From Utricularia gibba (Eukaryota; Streptophyta; Magnoliopsida; Lamiales; Lentibulariaceae), in the NCBI GenBank assembly GCA_002189035.1, contig CM007989.1, positions 2,232,001 through 2,296,000 on the forward strand: a stretch of DNA of 64,000 nt. Reading direction: 5' to 3'. The notes beneath the pieces are model-generated. The model was not told where the DNA came from and searched no databases. It was given only the letters and a program-made list of their open reading frames with translations. The position numbers were made by a program, and so were the translations under genes. Below are positions 11,927-25,259 of the stretch, piece by piece; within the stretch, counting starts at the first letter, position 1, and each line of letters starts with the position of its first letter.

Positions 11927-13279
11927 TGGCTGAAACCCAAAACCCATATTCAATTATCAAAGACCAGAAGGTATCACGTGAAAGGGCGCCCGATTTTTTT
12001 GTCTTTTAATCTGAATAATATCATTATTAATTCATTTTAACGGAACGTGCCTAATTTTTTTATGGCATATATGTGATGCATTAAATTCATGAACATGTCA
12101 CTATTTTTGCCCTTTGTATGTCACTTTTAATGCCATTACCTTGAATTACAATGATAGCACCATACCTGTTACATTATTTTAATTAGTCGATTCCTTCATA
12201 TAAATGTGGGATTTAATCTTGGATACATTATTTCTGTAGTATATGTAGCTAGCGTTGGCCGTCCCAAACGTGAACATTACACTTTACAGTTCACCCAGAC
12301 AGAATGCGGCCAAGGTCAACGAAAATTTGAGTAGTTTGGGTTACAAATTGACATAGTTTGTGGGGCTAAATGTGAATTTAGTCGTTTTTAAAGTGCTATA
12401 TTTTGTCCCCCAGATCCCTACAGCCAATTTAGAATTGCTGTGATGTGATAATGAGAGGGATTAATTAATTCATTTGTGCAATTTGTCATAACATGATTTG
12501 TTCATATTATTATATTCAATTCACATGCATGCTTTCGTGCACATGATTCCCCACTGAATCATAAATTCTTCAATACTAGACATGTGTTGCGGTTATTTTT
12601 CACAAGAAATTTCTATCGTATTTTTGAATTGTTTGGTTTGTAGTGATTTCCAAATTTCATTTCTTCATTCATTAAATGCTCTAAAATATTCTGTAGGATA
12701 AATTTCAATTAAAATTTGTAATTAGGTTATGTATATTTAACTATTTTATTTTTAAAATAATAAATAATAAAAAATTACATTTGGGGAGTATGTTATTTGC
12801 ATGTAATGTCACTACTGATCACATGTGTCTGGATGCGATAGTTTACTACTTAGTTGACCCGGCGGCGGCTGGGGTGTCGTTGTCGCTGCCCCATTTGAGT
12901 AGGCATTCTTTCGGGGAATCCGGAAATTTCAGGAGAACGGTCACCCGGGCAATCTGTAAAGTCAGTAAGCATTTACTTAAAATACAAGAATTACCGCGAC
13001 TGATCGGTTTCCTGTGTTTCTTTGCTTTGACTTGTGGGAATTCACAACCATGAGGAAATTACCAAACTGATTTAACTTTTTAACATGTAGGTTGCAACAA
13101 GTATGGTTTGTTTTGACATTCTATTTCATTGGATGAATGGATACACCATGTGACTAAGAGAAGTAACCTATATGGTGAACAGTAGTCACTAAGGGAGGTC
13201 AAGTGTGGATCTGCAGGTAGCAAAGTGGAGACTTGTTTGATGGGACTGATGGTGGGGATGGGGTTTACGAGCTGTAGCT
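11927..13279. other. Intergenic spacer after cyclin D
   Basis: AT-rich 3' flank. An open stretch at 12781-13053 (90 codons) has no recognisable domain or gene context and is not called. The two flanking genes are convergent. Confidence 0.45.
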
Positions 13280-14251
13280 TCATTCTGCAGTCGCGCCTTC
13301 AGCCTTGGCTCCTCCGGTTAGTATGTCTTGAATGGTATCCATGGTCTCGTGCAGTGTATCATTTGCTTCTGAAGTAGACTTGTCTTCAATCAAAGGCTCG
13401 TCCAGATCCTCGTTTCTGCCCATGTCTTCTTCTTCTTCCATTGTTTTCTCATCCAGGGAGTCCGTGGTTTCATCAGAAACTGTTGAATTTGAGCTACCAG
13501 ACGCTGGTAAATCAGATCCCTCTCCAAGTTCAATGTTGCCCGTCTCATCATTCTCTGCTGATGTGCCTTCTGTAGCATTTGTTATGGCTGCATCATGGTT
13601 CGCAGTTCCCAGCTCAGTTGAGTTGTTCCCCGTCGGAGTATCACTGGATTTCTCATTCCCTTTTTCCGAACCATCTTCCTTCTCCGAGTCTTTGACAGCA
13701 TCATTCTCCACTGAACTTCCCGTCTCGTTTCCGGCAGCCTTTCTTTGAGAATCATGCGCCACAGCAGTAGAAGAACCATCTGCCGTGTGGTTAGTCTTCC
13801 TAGCTTCAGGGGCATCTTCTTCTTCCTCATCAGCCTCATCTTCCCAAGCTTCGTCCTCAATGGGGTTACTTACCTCGGTTTCCTCATCCTCTGCACCAGA
13901 GTCACCTTCTTCGTTCTTCTCATGTTCATCATCCCCCTCATCCTCCTCCAATCCGGCGTCGCCTTCTTCAGAACGATTGTCGCCATGGATTTCCTCAGTG
14001 TTTGCCGTGGACAGTCTTTCATCAAAACTCTCCAGTATCCCTTTCCTTGCAAGCCTCAGGATTTCATCTATCGGTAACCTTTCAGGTGAGCCGGAAACTT
14101 CAGATTTGAGCTGTGATATGTTCTTCTCAGCAGAATGCTTTAACTGGTACAACAACCAAAAGCACACCCCAAGCATCAGAGAATATTGCACAAAATGCTT
14201 CACACCGATCCCTCTGGATCTTTGATTTCTAGCAGGGGACTGCCGATGCAT
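13280..14251 (-). CDS. Acidic single-pass membrane protein, plant-specific, function unknown
   Basis: Single-exon CDS of 323 residues. The N-terminus is basic (MHRQSPARNQRSRGIGVKHF) and is followed by one hydrophobic segment at about residues 23-40 (YSLMLGVCFWLLYQLKHS). This predicts a signal-anchor with a short cytosolic head. The next 50 residues contain LPIDEILRLARKGILESF. The remaining 230 residues are low-complexity and rich in Glu, Asp, Ser, Thr and Asn, with many N-x-S/T sequons, so a lumenal or extracellular disordered domain is likely. I recognise the N-terminal pattern as shared by uncharacterised plant proteins but know no function. Clean ORFs on the opposite strand are compositional shadows of the acidic repeats. 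Confidence 0.8.
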   Translation of the reverse strand: MHRQSPARNQRSRGIGVKHFVQYSLMLGVCFWLLYQLKHSAEKNISQLKSEVSGSPERLPIDEILRLARKGILESFDERLSTANTEEIHGDNRSEEGDAGLEEDEGDDEHEKNEEGDSGAEDEETEVSNPIEDEAWEDEADEEEEDAPEARKTNHTADGSSTAVAHDSQRKAAGNETGSSVENDAVKDSEKEDGSEKGNEKSSDTPTGNNSTELGTANHDAAITNATEGTSAENDETGNIELGEGSDLPASGSSNSTVSDETTDSLDEKTMEEEEDMGRNEDLDEPLIEDKSTSEANDTLHETMDTIQDILTGGAKAEGATAE

Positions 14252-16439
14252 CTTTCCCTTGAACGTAAACCTGCAACAGAACAGACCATAGAAGCAACAA
14301 CATGAAGCTTCTGCAAAATTGAAAACTTAAGTGAACTCCTAAACATAACACATGCACACAGAGCGTCGTTCCAACTTCTACCAGAAACTCACGTTGAAGG
14401 AATCCAAAAACCTTGAAGTTCTGTGTGCAGATTAAAGCCAACAAACAGCAGATCCAAGAAAAGAATTTAATGAACGAGACAGAATACTTCAGCGGCAGCT
14501 CAAATAGACATCCGAATCCTCTGAAACGCATCAAATCTCTACTCTCAATACCTTTCACGTCACCCCGGATTCAGATTTTCAAGACACCCATGAAGAAAAA
14601 AACCAATTTTGCAGGGAGAAGGTGAAGTGATCGGACCAAGTCTGTAAAGGTGAGATCTTTCTCCCGTTAAACTTCCCTACATGCACCGGACGACAGTACG
14701 GAGTAGAAGGTAGAGGGTGGGACGCTGAAGTGCCAGGGTGGGCAGATACATAAAAAGAAACATCAAGCCTCAGAGCTGCATTTAAAGGAATGCAATGTGC
14801 TCTGCCCTCCATAAGTCATGCAAACGACCACTTATTACCCTCTGGATGATCCAAATTATTGAAGTAAATGCAATTAATTCCAAAATCTTATTACCCGGTT
14901 CTTCAGATGCTTGTTTTCCTTACCCTGTGCCGAAGTTCAGACAATTCATAAAAGATGGGCATGGAGGGAGAGACTATAGAGGTCTACAAGACTTACCCAC
15001 CATGAAATATCAAACCCTAAGGCCTGAACAGGTGCAAGATTCAGAAGAGTGTAGCACATCCTTATGACTTGCTGTTCCTGGGGTCTCCACAGCTATGAAG
15101 TAGCTCGTTGAGGTCCGAAGATGTGTTCACAAGGGAGATGGAGGGCGAGTTAATGCTTTGGACTTTGCGGAATTCATAATTCAAAGCTCAATATTAATTT
15201 CTGGGGCTTCAGTACGGAGGATGTGTTTGAAGCCCTGCCCTTCAATTCAGCTGAACGGTAGCTTGAAGCTCTGGATTTCCATGTTCTCCATTGACCACTT
15301 AACCAGATAACCAGTCCCATTTGCATTAGTTTACATTTTTAGGGTGTGTGGGTTTGCATCCAACGCGAAAATCAAACCAGTTGGGAGGAAAACGAGCTCC
15401 AGATCACGCCAGATGCAGCTGCTTGCCTGCCTTTCCAAGAAGCAGGGGTTTGGACTTTGGAGTTGAGTTGCTTGGAGGTGTGGAGGGGGACAGAGGAGTA
15501 GAGTGTGGTTTGATGCTACGAAACACTTCCACACTTGTAGCCATATTTATTACAAGCCTGCAGGGCAACATTCATTGCCCCTTCCCCTGTGTCTAATGCC
15601 TTTCCCTGCTTTAATTTTCAGACATTTTTAACCGGATGGTAGGGTGTTAGAACCGACTCGAACCGGTTTAGGGTTCCACTTCAATTTTTTTTTATTTATT
15701 CGATCCCGGAATCATAGCCCTACAATTTGAGTCGGTTTACTATTTGCGAATTGTGGAACTGCAGTTTTGACTCAAGCAGTTCTGGCACAGTTCCAATCCA
15801 TAGAAATATGGTTCTAAAACGTGGAAATAGAACATTGTTTAAATAATTAAGAAATATTAAAAAGTCAAACAACCAACATTTTTTTAAAAAAAAATTAATA
15901 AAAAATGAAGAATAACGATTTTAGTCAAATGGCCATTTTTTTCAAATAAATAAAAATTAATTTTCATTTATAAATATTCTATATATTTCATATAATTTTT
16001 AAATTAATTTTCAAATAAAATTTTATAATTGATATTCTTTCATAATAATTGAGGTTTATTAATAAATAAAATTCTATTTAAATATTACTAAAACTACAAT
16101 ACCTATCAAAATAGGAGCCATGCGGACACTATCCCAACTGTCGGCCTCAACGTGCTGGGAAATTAATCATCCTTTTTTGTCAAAAAGCTTTTTCGGTTTC
16201 AGGCGCTTTCCAAATTGAAAACATCCAATATTTTTCAATGTTGTTCAAGAACATGAAAAATTTGGATGGTTTTACAGTGCACAGTTGTGCACAACAAATA
16301 TATATTGTGCAGCTGCCTGCTATCGATCGAAGCTTTCAACACATGCAGTTGAGCAAGTGCTGAAAAAAATGTTGAATGCAGCTGCGCACAGCATGTGTCC
16401 TGTTTTCACCGCTTCAGTTGACTTTGTCTTCTCCGCATC
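14252..16439. other. Spacer: upstream region of acidic membrane protein and PDAT1 3' flank
   Basis: 14252-14800 likely contains the 5' UTR of the acidic-protein gene. 15640-15830 carries short degenerate repeats of CGAACCGGTT/GGTTCC type, which are common in plant transposon remnants, and is followed by AT-rich DNA to 16100. No coding gene is supported. Confidence 0.4.
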
Positions 16440-18844
16440 TCATAGGGGAAGATCAATCTTGTCGGCCCACTTGAAGATATCGGAGTAGACACGATCACCA
16501 CCCAGATCCTCCCCAGTTGCACCTGCAGCAACCCTCATTATATCCTCGATCAACGCAAAGTTTCCCATGATGTCAACATGGGCACCGCTTTGAGTTCCCC
16601 GCCCCTGGAGCAGATTGGCTGGAGGAGCGTGATCGTATTCCCGGATGTAGTTTTTGATCCCTGAAGGATTGAATCTCGTCTTCCCACGCCACGGTTTTGC
16701 ACCCATGAAGCCGGCACTTAGAACCGGAACCGTTTCATCGCCATCAACGGTGAAAACTCCATCTTTAAGGCACCTGCCATCGTCTTCTTCAGTCGCTGAT
16801 GTGTCGATGCGAAATGGGATGGAGCACTCTGTGAGGGATGATGGCTGCATATAGATATATGCCCTCTCTGTTGGAATCCCGGTTCCGTACATGGAGAAGA
16901 GCTCCATGTCAGGAGCATTTGGTAATCTGTGGAAGAAAGGATTCATTCAGTAGAGCAGAAATTTTTTTTGTAGCTTGCAGGAAATGTTGGTGTAACATTC
17001 ACCTTGTTTCGAGCGGATTCGACCAGTATTTGTAGTGATTGTATTTGGGATCTTCCAAATCATCTGCTATCCCGTACGAAAAATGCTCTGTGCCACGAGC
17101 CATCATTCTTGGAGCAACATAATGAAGCAGGTCTAGTATATCACCAGCGGTGTGAACCTGGTATTCAGTGATCGCCTTGATGCCGCTGAATCCCATTTCA
17201 TGATACTCCGTCCACACATCGCTGCATGTGACATTTGCAATAGTGCTTCCTTTCGGAGCACCCTGCAACAGAATTGAAATGCGTTAGATATCATGGAAAG
17301 ATGGGCAGCAGAACAAGGCTTCTGTGTGTGGCTTACCCTGAAGTCGAATCGCTGCTGAATCTGAGAATGATGCGTCCCTTTTCCAAATGCGATGATTCTG
17401 CCATATTTAGCATGTTGCTTGGATACTGCCACTGATTCGATCAATCCATTTTCCGTTTTGACAGCATCATTACTTCCATTGCCATTCTTTCTTTTCCTTG
17501 GAACGTGGCCCTCCTCGGGCGACCAGTCCATGCCACCCCAGATCACCTCTCCCCTTTGGGAATCATCGACAATGTCGAATCCCAGGTTCTTGTCATCCTC
17601 ATGATGTGCTGCAGAGTCTGAAAGTGAAACAAATCCTGGTCCAAGACACCGGGTGCAATGGCCCTGCAATGGATTGTTGAAGGATATTGCTCCTAAATGC
17701 ATTGATTGTTTAGTTTCAGATTGTTGTACCTTGCAACGGCAATATCTTTTGCTTCCGCAGAGAAAAGACCGGAGACAGCTTTCGGAACTCCTAACAGCGG
17801 ACCTCCAATGTTTATCACAGCCTTTAAATGTTTAGCACACCAATCAGGTCCTCCACCTCCACCCATTGGAGCAGGTGCTTCAACCCATTTCATGAAATGC
17901 AAGAAATACAAAGCACCCATTGAGTGTGGAATGATCACTGCTTTGTTACCGCCATTTGTAGAAACCATCAGTTCTATCTGACTTTTTATCCTGCTGAGCG
18001 TTTGATCACGGACCTAGAAATTACTTCAAATATCACAAAAGCAAGTCTTCATTATGCTTTCCACTAAGCAGCATTGATATGTACCTCTGTGTTTTGGAAT
18101 GAAAGTCTCCAGTCATATGCAGCCATGTACATTGTTTTTTCTTCATAACCGATCCGGGCAAGATTCTCAATCAAAACTGCCCACACAAAGTACCCAGGAG
18201 CGAAATAATCGGCAGCAACAAGACCGGAGACAGGCCTGACTCTGATACCAACAGGATCCAAACCAGTTTCATTGTCAAGTGACATATGCTCCACCCAACA
18301 TAAAGGCCTGAAAATAGTGAAAACTAGATGTCATTGTTGAGATAATAATGGCCAAAGCTGTTTCTCATTCGTTTTGAAAGCACTTCTCCCTAAACTTTTC
18401 CTGAAATTCTATGAACAATTCACATTCTCACCTTTTGTAGACTTCACCAAAAGTGCCACCCCACAATCTTTTCCTGAACAATCCATCAGCACAGTCACGG
18501 CCCTCCCAAAGCTCAAGTCCCCCTGTGACGATTCCAGGAACAAAAACAACAGGGTGCTTGGCTCGAAGACCTTCTTTCTTCAACTTCAAGCCAGGCGGAT
18601 CAGGCATTGGCCCGGTTATGGCCTCAGTTACATATTGTGGAAATGAAGAAGGCATCAAATTGTACAAAAACATGAGCCCCCACCACGAAACGCATACACA
18701 GCCGATGAACCGACAGCAATTGTCGAAACACGACCATTTGTTGCGCGACCTCTCCCGTTTCCGGGTCTTGGGTTTCTTCTCCTCGGTGTCCTGTACACGG
18801 GCTGTTCCAACATCAGCAGCCCTTCTCCTCCTCAGCAACCCCAT
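16440..18844 (-). CDS. PDAT1: Phospholipid:diacylglycerol acyltransferase (PDAT1), frameshifted in exon 4
   Basis: ER membrane enzyme of the LCAT-like family that transfers an acyl group from a phospholipid to diacylglycerol, making triacylglycerol. Six exons in transcription order: 18432-18844, 18085-18307, 17730-18013, 17337-17663, 17003-17262 and 16440-16926; the intended product is about 664 residues. A basic N-terminus is followed by one membrane segment (FIGCVCVSWWGLMFLYNL). The catalytic serine lies in PHSMG at about residue 243, Asp in VDGDETVPVLS, and His in GAHVDIMGNF. Exon 4 is one base short: the frame shifts at the CCCC run 17551-17554, between SMIPKG and EVIWGGMDWSPE. One extra base restores PKGGEVIWGG. 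A second in-frame ATG at 18862 could start the protein six codons earlier. Confidence 0.93.
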
Positions 18845-20874
<2,030 letters not shown>

Positions 20875-21120
20875 ATCTTAATTGTGCGCAAATTCTGGTG
20901 CCAACCTAAAACTTCTCTTTGTATCTGCTCATCAATGGATGGAATGCTGTTGCGTAAGTCAATTTAAGACCTGGTTTGCATTCAGAAAATGGGTTTTCTG
21001 CAGATTCAGAAACACAAGAACAGACAACTTGCTGCATTAGATGAATCCGGTAAATGCTAAAAAAACTCTTTCACCCACACGGAGGAAAGTCAGATTATTT
21101 TCTTTGTAAGCGGTTCCTCA

Positions 21121-22412
21121 TCAAGAGGTACCAGAAAAGAACTTGAGTGAAATACTGTTGACGCAATGCCTCTCGTTAGTGGGAGTTGGGAATCCTTCTC
21201 CCTTGAAGACATGGCCGAGGTGACCCCCGCATGCAGCGCATGTAATCTCTGTTCTCCTTCCATCGGGATCAGGCTGAACAAGCAACGGAACAATGAATGC
21301 AGGTAGCAACTTGTTGAGAAATACGATGCTAAGGGAAGACAAACTTACTGTGCGGTTTATGGCTCCTGGAAGCCCCTCGAAGAAAGCCGGCCAGCCACAA
21401 CCGGAGTTGAATTTGGTGGTGGACTTGTAAAGGGGAGTTCCGCATCCCGCACAGGTGTAAATACCTTCTTCGAAGAACTTGTCATATTCGCCTGTACCAG
21501 GGTATCTGATATCAAAAGCAAAGGTTTCAGAACATAATTCTGGAGCAGCCAGCTACAATGAGAAATGACACAATTGCAAGTGCAGCAGCGAGCTACGGTG
21601 GCGTATCAACCCATAAGCCGAGGCATGGATCCAGAGACCCATAACAGATCACTGAACTACTTACGTTTCAGCTAAACATGTAATGCAAATGCTTACAAAG
21701 AACCAAAGAATCAGGTTATCTATCATGGTTGAGCTAATAGAGTTAAAGCCGCAGATCAATTTTAAGAACTCCATCGAAGCCTTGCAGAACAAACACCTGT
21801 GAATCTAACAACCCTTAGCTCTCTAGATGCAGACATTCAAGCTCGTCGCTGAACCTTAAACTAGTATCAGGACATCTTGCAAGGAAAACAAGCTGCAAAG
21901 ATAATATTTTTGAGAACTCCCTTACAAAATAAGTACCATAATTCTGCAGTGTGTCCGATCATATATGATATAGAATTGAAGCCAACCAATCAAGGACTCA
22001 ATCACCCCAAACAACAGCAAATTTCAAAAAGCTGAAACTAAAAAATCCTAACTTACTCAGTGCCCTTTTGCCGGAGAATACGGAACTGCTCCGGGGACAA
22101 GATAGCGCGCCACTCTTCCTCGGATTTTTGCACCGCCTCAGGCGCTGACATTGCCACTATGCCCCTTTTGAATCTCCTCTGCGACTGATGTTTATCCGCA
22201 GCAAATGGGCTCGATGAATTGCTCCTAAATATCGACCGCTCGAAAGATGTCCCATAGCTGAGACGCCCCACCCGGGGGATACAGCGTACCGGGGTACTTG
22301 GAAACCCTGAGGACGCGATGGAGTTGATCGCGAGTGTTCTAGAGGCTGCAAAGGGGGAGGTTTTCAGCAACTGCAAGCCCATTTGTGAAGCAGCTACACG
22401 AGAATGAAACAA
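21121..22412 (-). CDS. MSRB: Plastidial methionine-R-sulfoxide reductase B
   Basis: Reduces methionine-R-sulfoxide in oxidised proteins. Exons are 22057-22412, 21349-21505 and 21121-21273, giving 221 residues. The first 75-85 residues are Ser/Arg-rich and low in acids, as in a chloroplast transit peptide; a later Met at 22382 is an alternative start. The mature domain begins near [20 protein letters not shown]. Zinc-binding CxxC pairs are seen in CAGCGTPLY and [12 protein letters not shown]. The SGCGWPAFF cysteine and catalytic Cys in [11 protein letters not shown] fit a two-Cys MSRB2-type enzyme rather than the one-Cys MSRB1 type; that subtype call is an inference. All exons are intact. Confidence 0.92.
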
Positions 22413-23532
22413 GTGAGGTCTCGGAGGCTAGTTAGTGCTGATCTCCTTTGCTCGATAAAGATGAGTGATGCGTGGCACTACGCTGTCCATGGAAATTTTC
22501 TGTTGCTAAAAATTGCAAGGGCAGATTTCGAACAGTAATCCTACCAGAAAATTCTCATCTTGCTAGATTATTTGATCCGATCGAACTGAATACATGCCCT
22601 AATTCCATCGCCAATAGATATAAAAAAATGCACTACGAATCATGATGAATGAGCGTAAGCACATGTTCCGAAATCACGGAACGATACCCTTTTAAACCCC
22701 AAGCACCAATTCCATCACCAATAGACCAGAGCGTTTTTCCATCATTTCCTTCACAGAATTCGCAGGCAATGGATGAAAATGGCCGCTACACTCGGCGAAA
22801 AACTCTTGCGCGAGTACTCCCCGAATCCCTTCCCCAATTCTCGACAACTTTTCACTAAAAATATTCCAATTTCTACCCCGGGAAGCGCCAGATCGCTGTG
22901 AGCAGAAACCCAATGCTCCGCTGCAAGTCTCCGGCGATTCAGTTTCTTGATTCCTCTCCCGAACTCGATCGCCACTAAAAAATCACCCACTAAAACCTCA
23001 AAGAAAATTATTAAAAATTGGAGCCAAAGGTATGATTTTTCAGTAGAGAACCAAACAGAAAGGAAGAGAATTGGGAGAGGGAAAGTATTAAAAATAAATA
23101 AATGAATCACACTGCCGAGGAAGGTCACCGTCCGTGTGAAAAGATGGCTTATGTTTAATATTTAATTATTTATCTAATTTTATATATTTATTCAAATATG
23201 AATATTATTCATTTTAATTTTCCATATATCCAATGTCTATCCTGCCTGAAACTTATCCCGTCATTAAGACGATTTTACCCCTACTACGCAAGTAGCCACA
23301 AAATTCGCCACGTACCTGTAACCTGCCTCTCCATAGTAGAAGGTGGTGGCGCGGCGCATCTTCCATAGTAACTCGAGAGGACAAAAAAAATGTCCGAAGC
23401 TCCCAGATACGCATTCCCTTGTGCTTCTTCTGGTAAACCAAATCCACCGTTTTATTGTTCTTTCTTTCAACGAAGTAGTGTGGCTGATAGCGTGCTACGC
23501 TTACAGCGCCGTCGTATAGGGGGCCGTTCGTG
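22413..23532. other. Spacer between divergent MSRB and CYSTM genes
   Basis: 1.1 kb. Open stretches on both strands at 22650-23130 match no family and overlap in several frames. 23150-23250 is AT-rich. The remainder is likely promoter sequence of both genes. Confidence 0.4.
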
Positions 23533-23791
23533 ATGGCGCCGCCGCAGTACGCCGCTCCCCCACCGCCGAGAACCCCTGGCTGTCTAGAGAAATGGTGAGT
23601 CGATTTTACAGTTCCTTAACAAACAGTTAAAGAAACAAAGGTACGAAAAATGTGGGAGTGATTCCAAAAGGGAAGTGTCGAGGTGGCTAACCACGAGCTT
23701 CTTCTTCTTCGTTCTGTGCAGCTTGGCAGCGCTGTGTTGCTGCTGCCTCATCGATGCATGTTGCTGCGACCCTGTCTGGCTCTATTGGTAG
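23533..23791 (+). CDS. CYSTM-domain small cysteine-rich membrane protein
   Basis: Very small two-exon gene: 23533-23594 and 23722-23791, with a GTGAGT donor and a TGTGCAG acceptor, encoding 43 residues. The N-terminus is Pro-rich (MAPPQYAAPPPPRTPG). The C-terminus is a typical CYSTM tail: CLEKCLAALCCCC, LIDACCC and a terminal DPVWLYW. Family members sit in the plasma membrane through the Cys-rich tail and are stress-associated in plants and yeast. It is short for the family because the usual N-terminal YPP repeats are reduced to one Pro run. Exon 2 completes the split Cys codon exactly, which supports the splice. Confidence 0.8.
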
Positions 23792-24074
23792 TATTAGAAA
23801 TCCATGCCATCAAACACACGCACACTCTTCAGCCTTTTTTCTTTTATTCAATAGTTTGTAAAGTTTGGTGCTTTGTTTGTTTCCCAAATCACCAAGTTGG
23901 AAAAAGAATAAAACCAGTGTGAATATAAAAATAGATACTTTACAGGCATTCTACTTTGTTAAGGTTTTTGCAGCACGTGTCTCGCCGTCAAGACGCCACA
24001 CACACACCCCACTGCGATCCAAGTGGCAAGAACCACTATGCCAACCTCAAAGTTGACAGACATCCAAAGAGAAC

Positions 24075-24250
24075 CCACTGAAGCACACACAGTAAGCAGC
24101 AGTCCCCGCCGACCAAGCTTGTTTCCAGATGCGGCGGGCGAGTGAACACTGAAATCCAATTCTGAGAAGCCACTGAAGCACACCCAGTGAGAAACAGCCC
24201 CCGTCGACCAGAACTTGTTTCCAGATGCGGAATGCCGAAATCCGATTCTG
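24075..24250. repeat. Imperfect tandem repeat, two units of about 85-95 bp
   Basis: Unit 1 (24075-24169) and unit 2 (24170-24250) both start CCACTGAAGCACAC, share TTGTTTCCAGATGCGG and end near AAATCC(A/G)ATTCTG. It lies in the spacer between CYSTM and the GTE gene. Confidence 0.7.
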
Positions 24251-25259
24251 GGCCGCCGTTACCATTTCTCCGATGTGGGATGTCTGGGGCTGCTCCGCTC
24301 TGGTGCGGAGAAGGTTAGAGGCTTAGGGACCAGATGGGCGCAGCGCAAGAGATAAAAGTGCGAGGATGCGACAACGACAGCCATACTGCATTTCCCCCTT
24401 CCACGAGCAAGGTATATTCACCACATCACTTCACACTTCACACACAAAAAAGGCCGTGTAATAACGTAATATAAGAACCATAGTAAACAAGGATTGTTTT
24501 GTCCATTTTTGTGATTTCAGTAATTAAAGCACGTGAATCATTACTAATTTCATGAACCGGGCCGACAAAATAGCGGCGTCTTGTGTTCTATTTTTGGCAT
24601 AAAAAAGGTTACGCTAATAAAAAAGGGATGATGTAGCTCTGAATAGAAGAACCGAGTTGATGGCCGGCCCAATTGTTGGGCGGTTTGTCTGTGAACCGGG
24701 ATTCGCATTCGGTTTTAACGCGGCCGTGCTGTGCTGTCAGGGCCCACGTGACGAGTCATGTGCCATGGAGCTTCATCAAAGTTACAGGGTCCACCTCACC
24801 ACTAGGTAGGACCTGAAATCGACGAAGTTCATTCCTCCACGTGGCCTCATCATCCACCGTCGATTACAGGTGGAACGGTCAACTCGTGAGCCTGCAATGC
24901 AAATCCAATGGCCACCCTTGGATCATTTGCTCCATCGGCAATGGACGGTCAGCAATCTGCCCGCAATGCTCACGGGCAGATCTCAGCGCCTTTAAGAAGG
25001 GGCCTTGGTTCCTTCCCCTTCCTCGCTCAGTGCACAAACCCTAACTCCCTGGATCCCATTTTCGTCGTCTTTTTTTTCCTTCTTCGATTTCTTTTAATTT
25101 TTTTTATTGTGTGATCTTCGTTCGTATTTTTGGGATTCGGGAGCTGGCTTCGTGGAGAGGGGGATTTGTTGGATTTTGAAGCAGCAGTTGTTTAATAAGA
25201 TACATGTGTTTTGGGGGTAATTGCTGCTGCCGGAGATCGGTGGGGCGACGGTGGGATTC
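24251..25259. other. Upstream region of GTE gene
   Basis: Contains CACGTGACG (G-box-like) near 24744-24752. The region 24990-25259 is probably 5' UTR with T-rich tracts. The open stretch 24841-25044 has no recognisable domain. Confidence 0.4.

Noticed and set aside
13332-14225. Long Ser-rich open frames antisense to the acidic membrane protein
   Set aside because: GAA/GAG/TCA-rich codons on the real strand create stop-free Ser-rich shadows on the other; no start context or domain.
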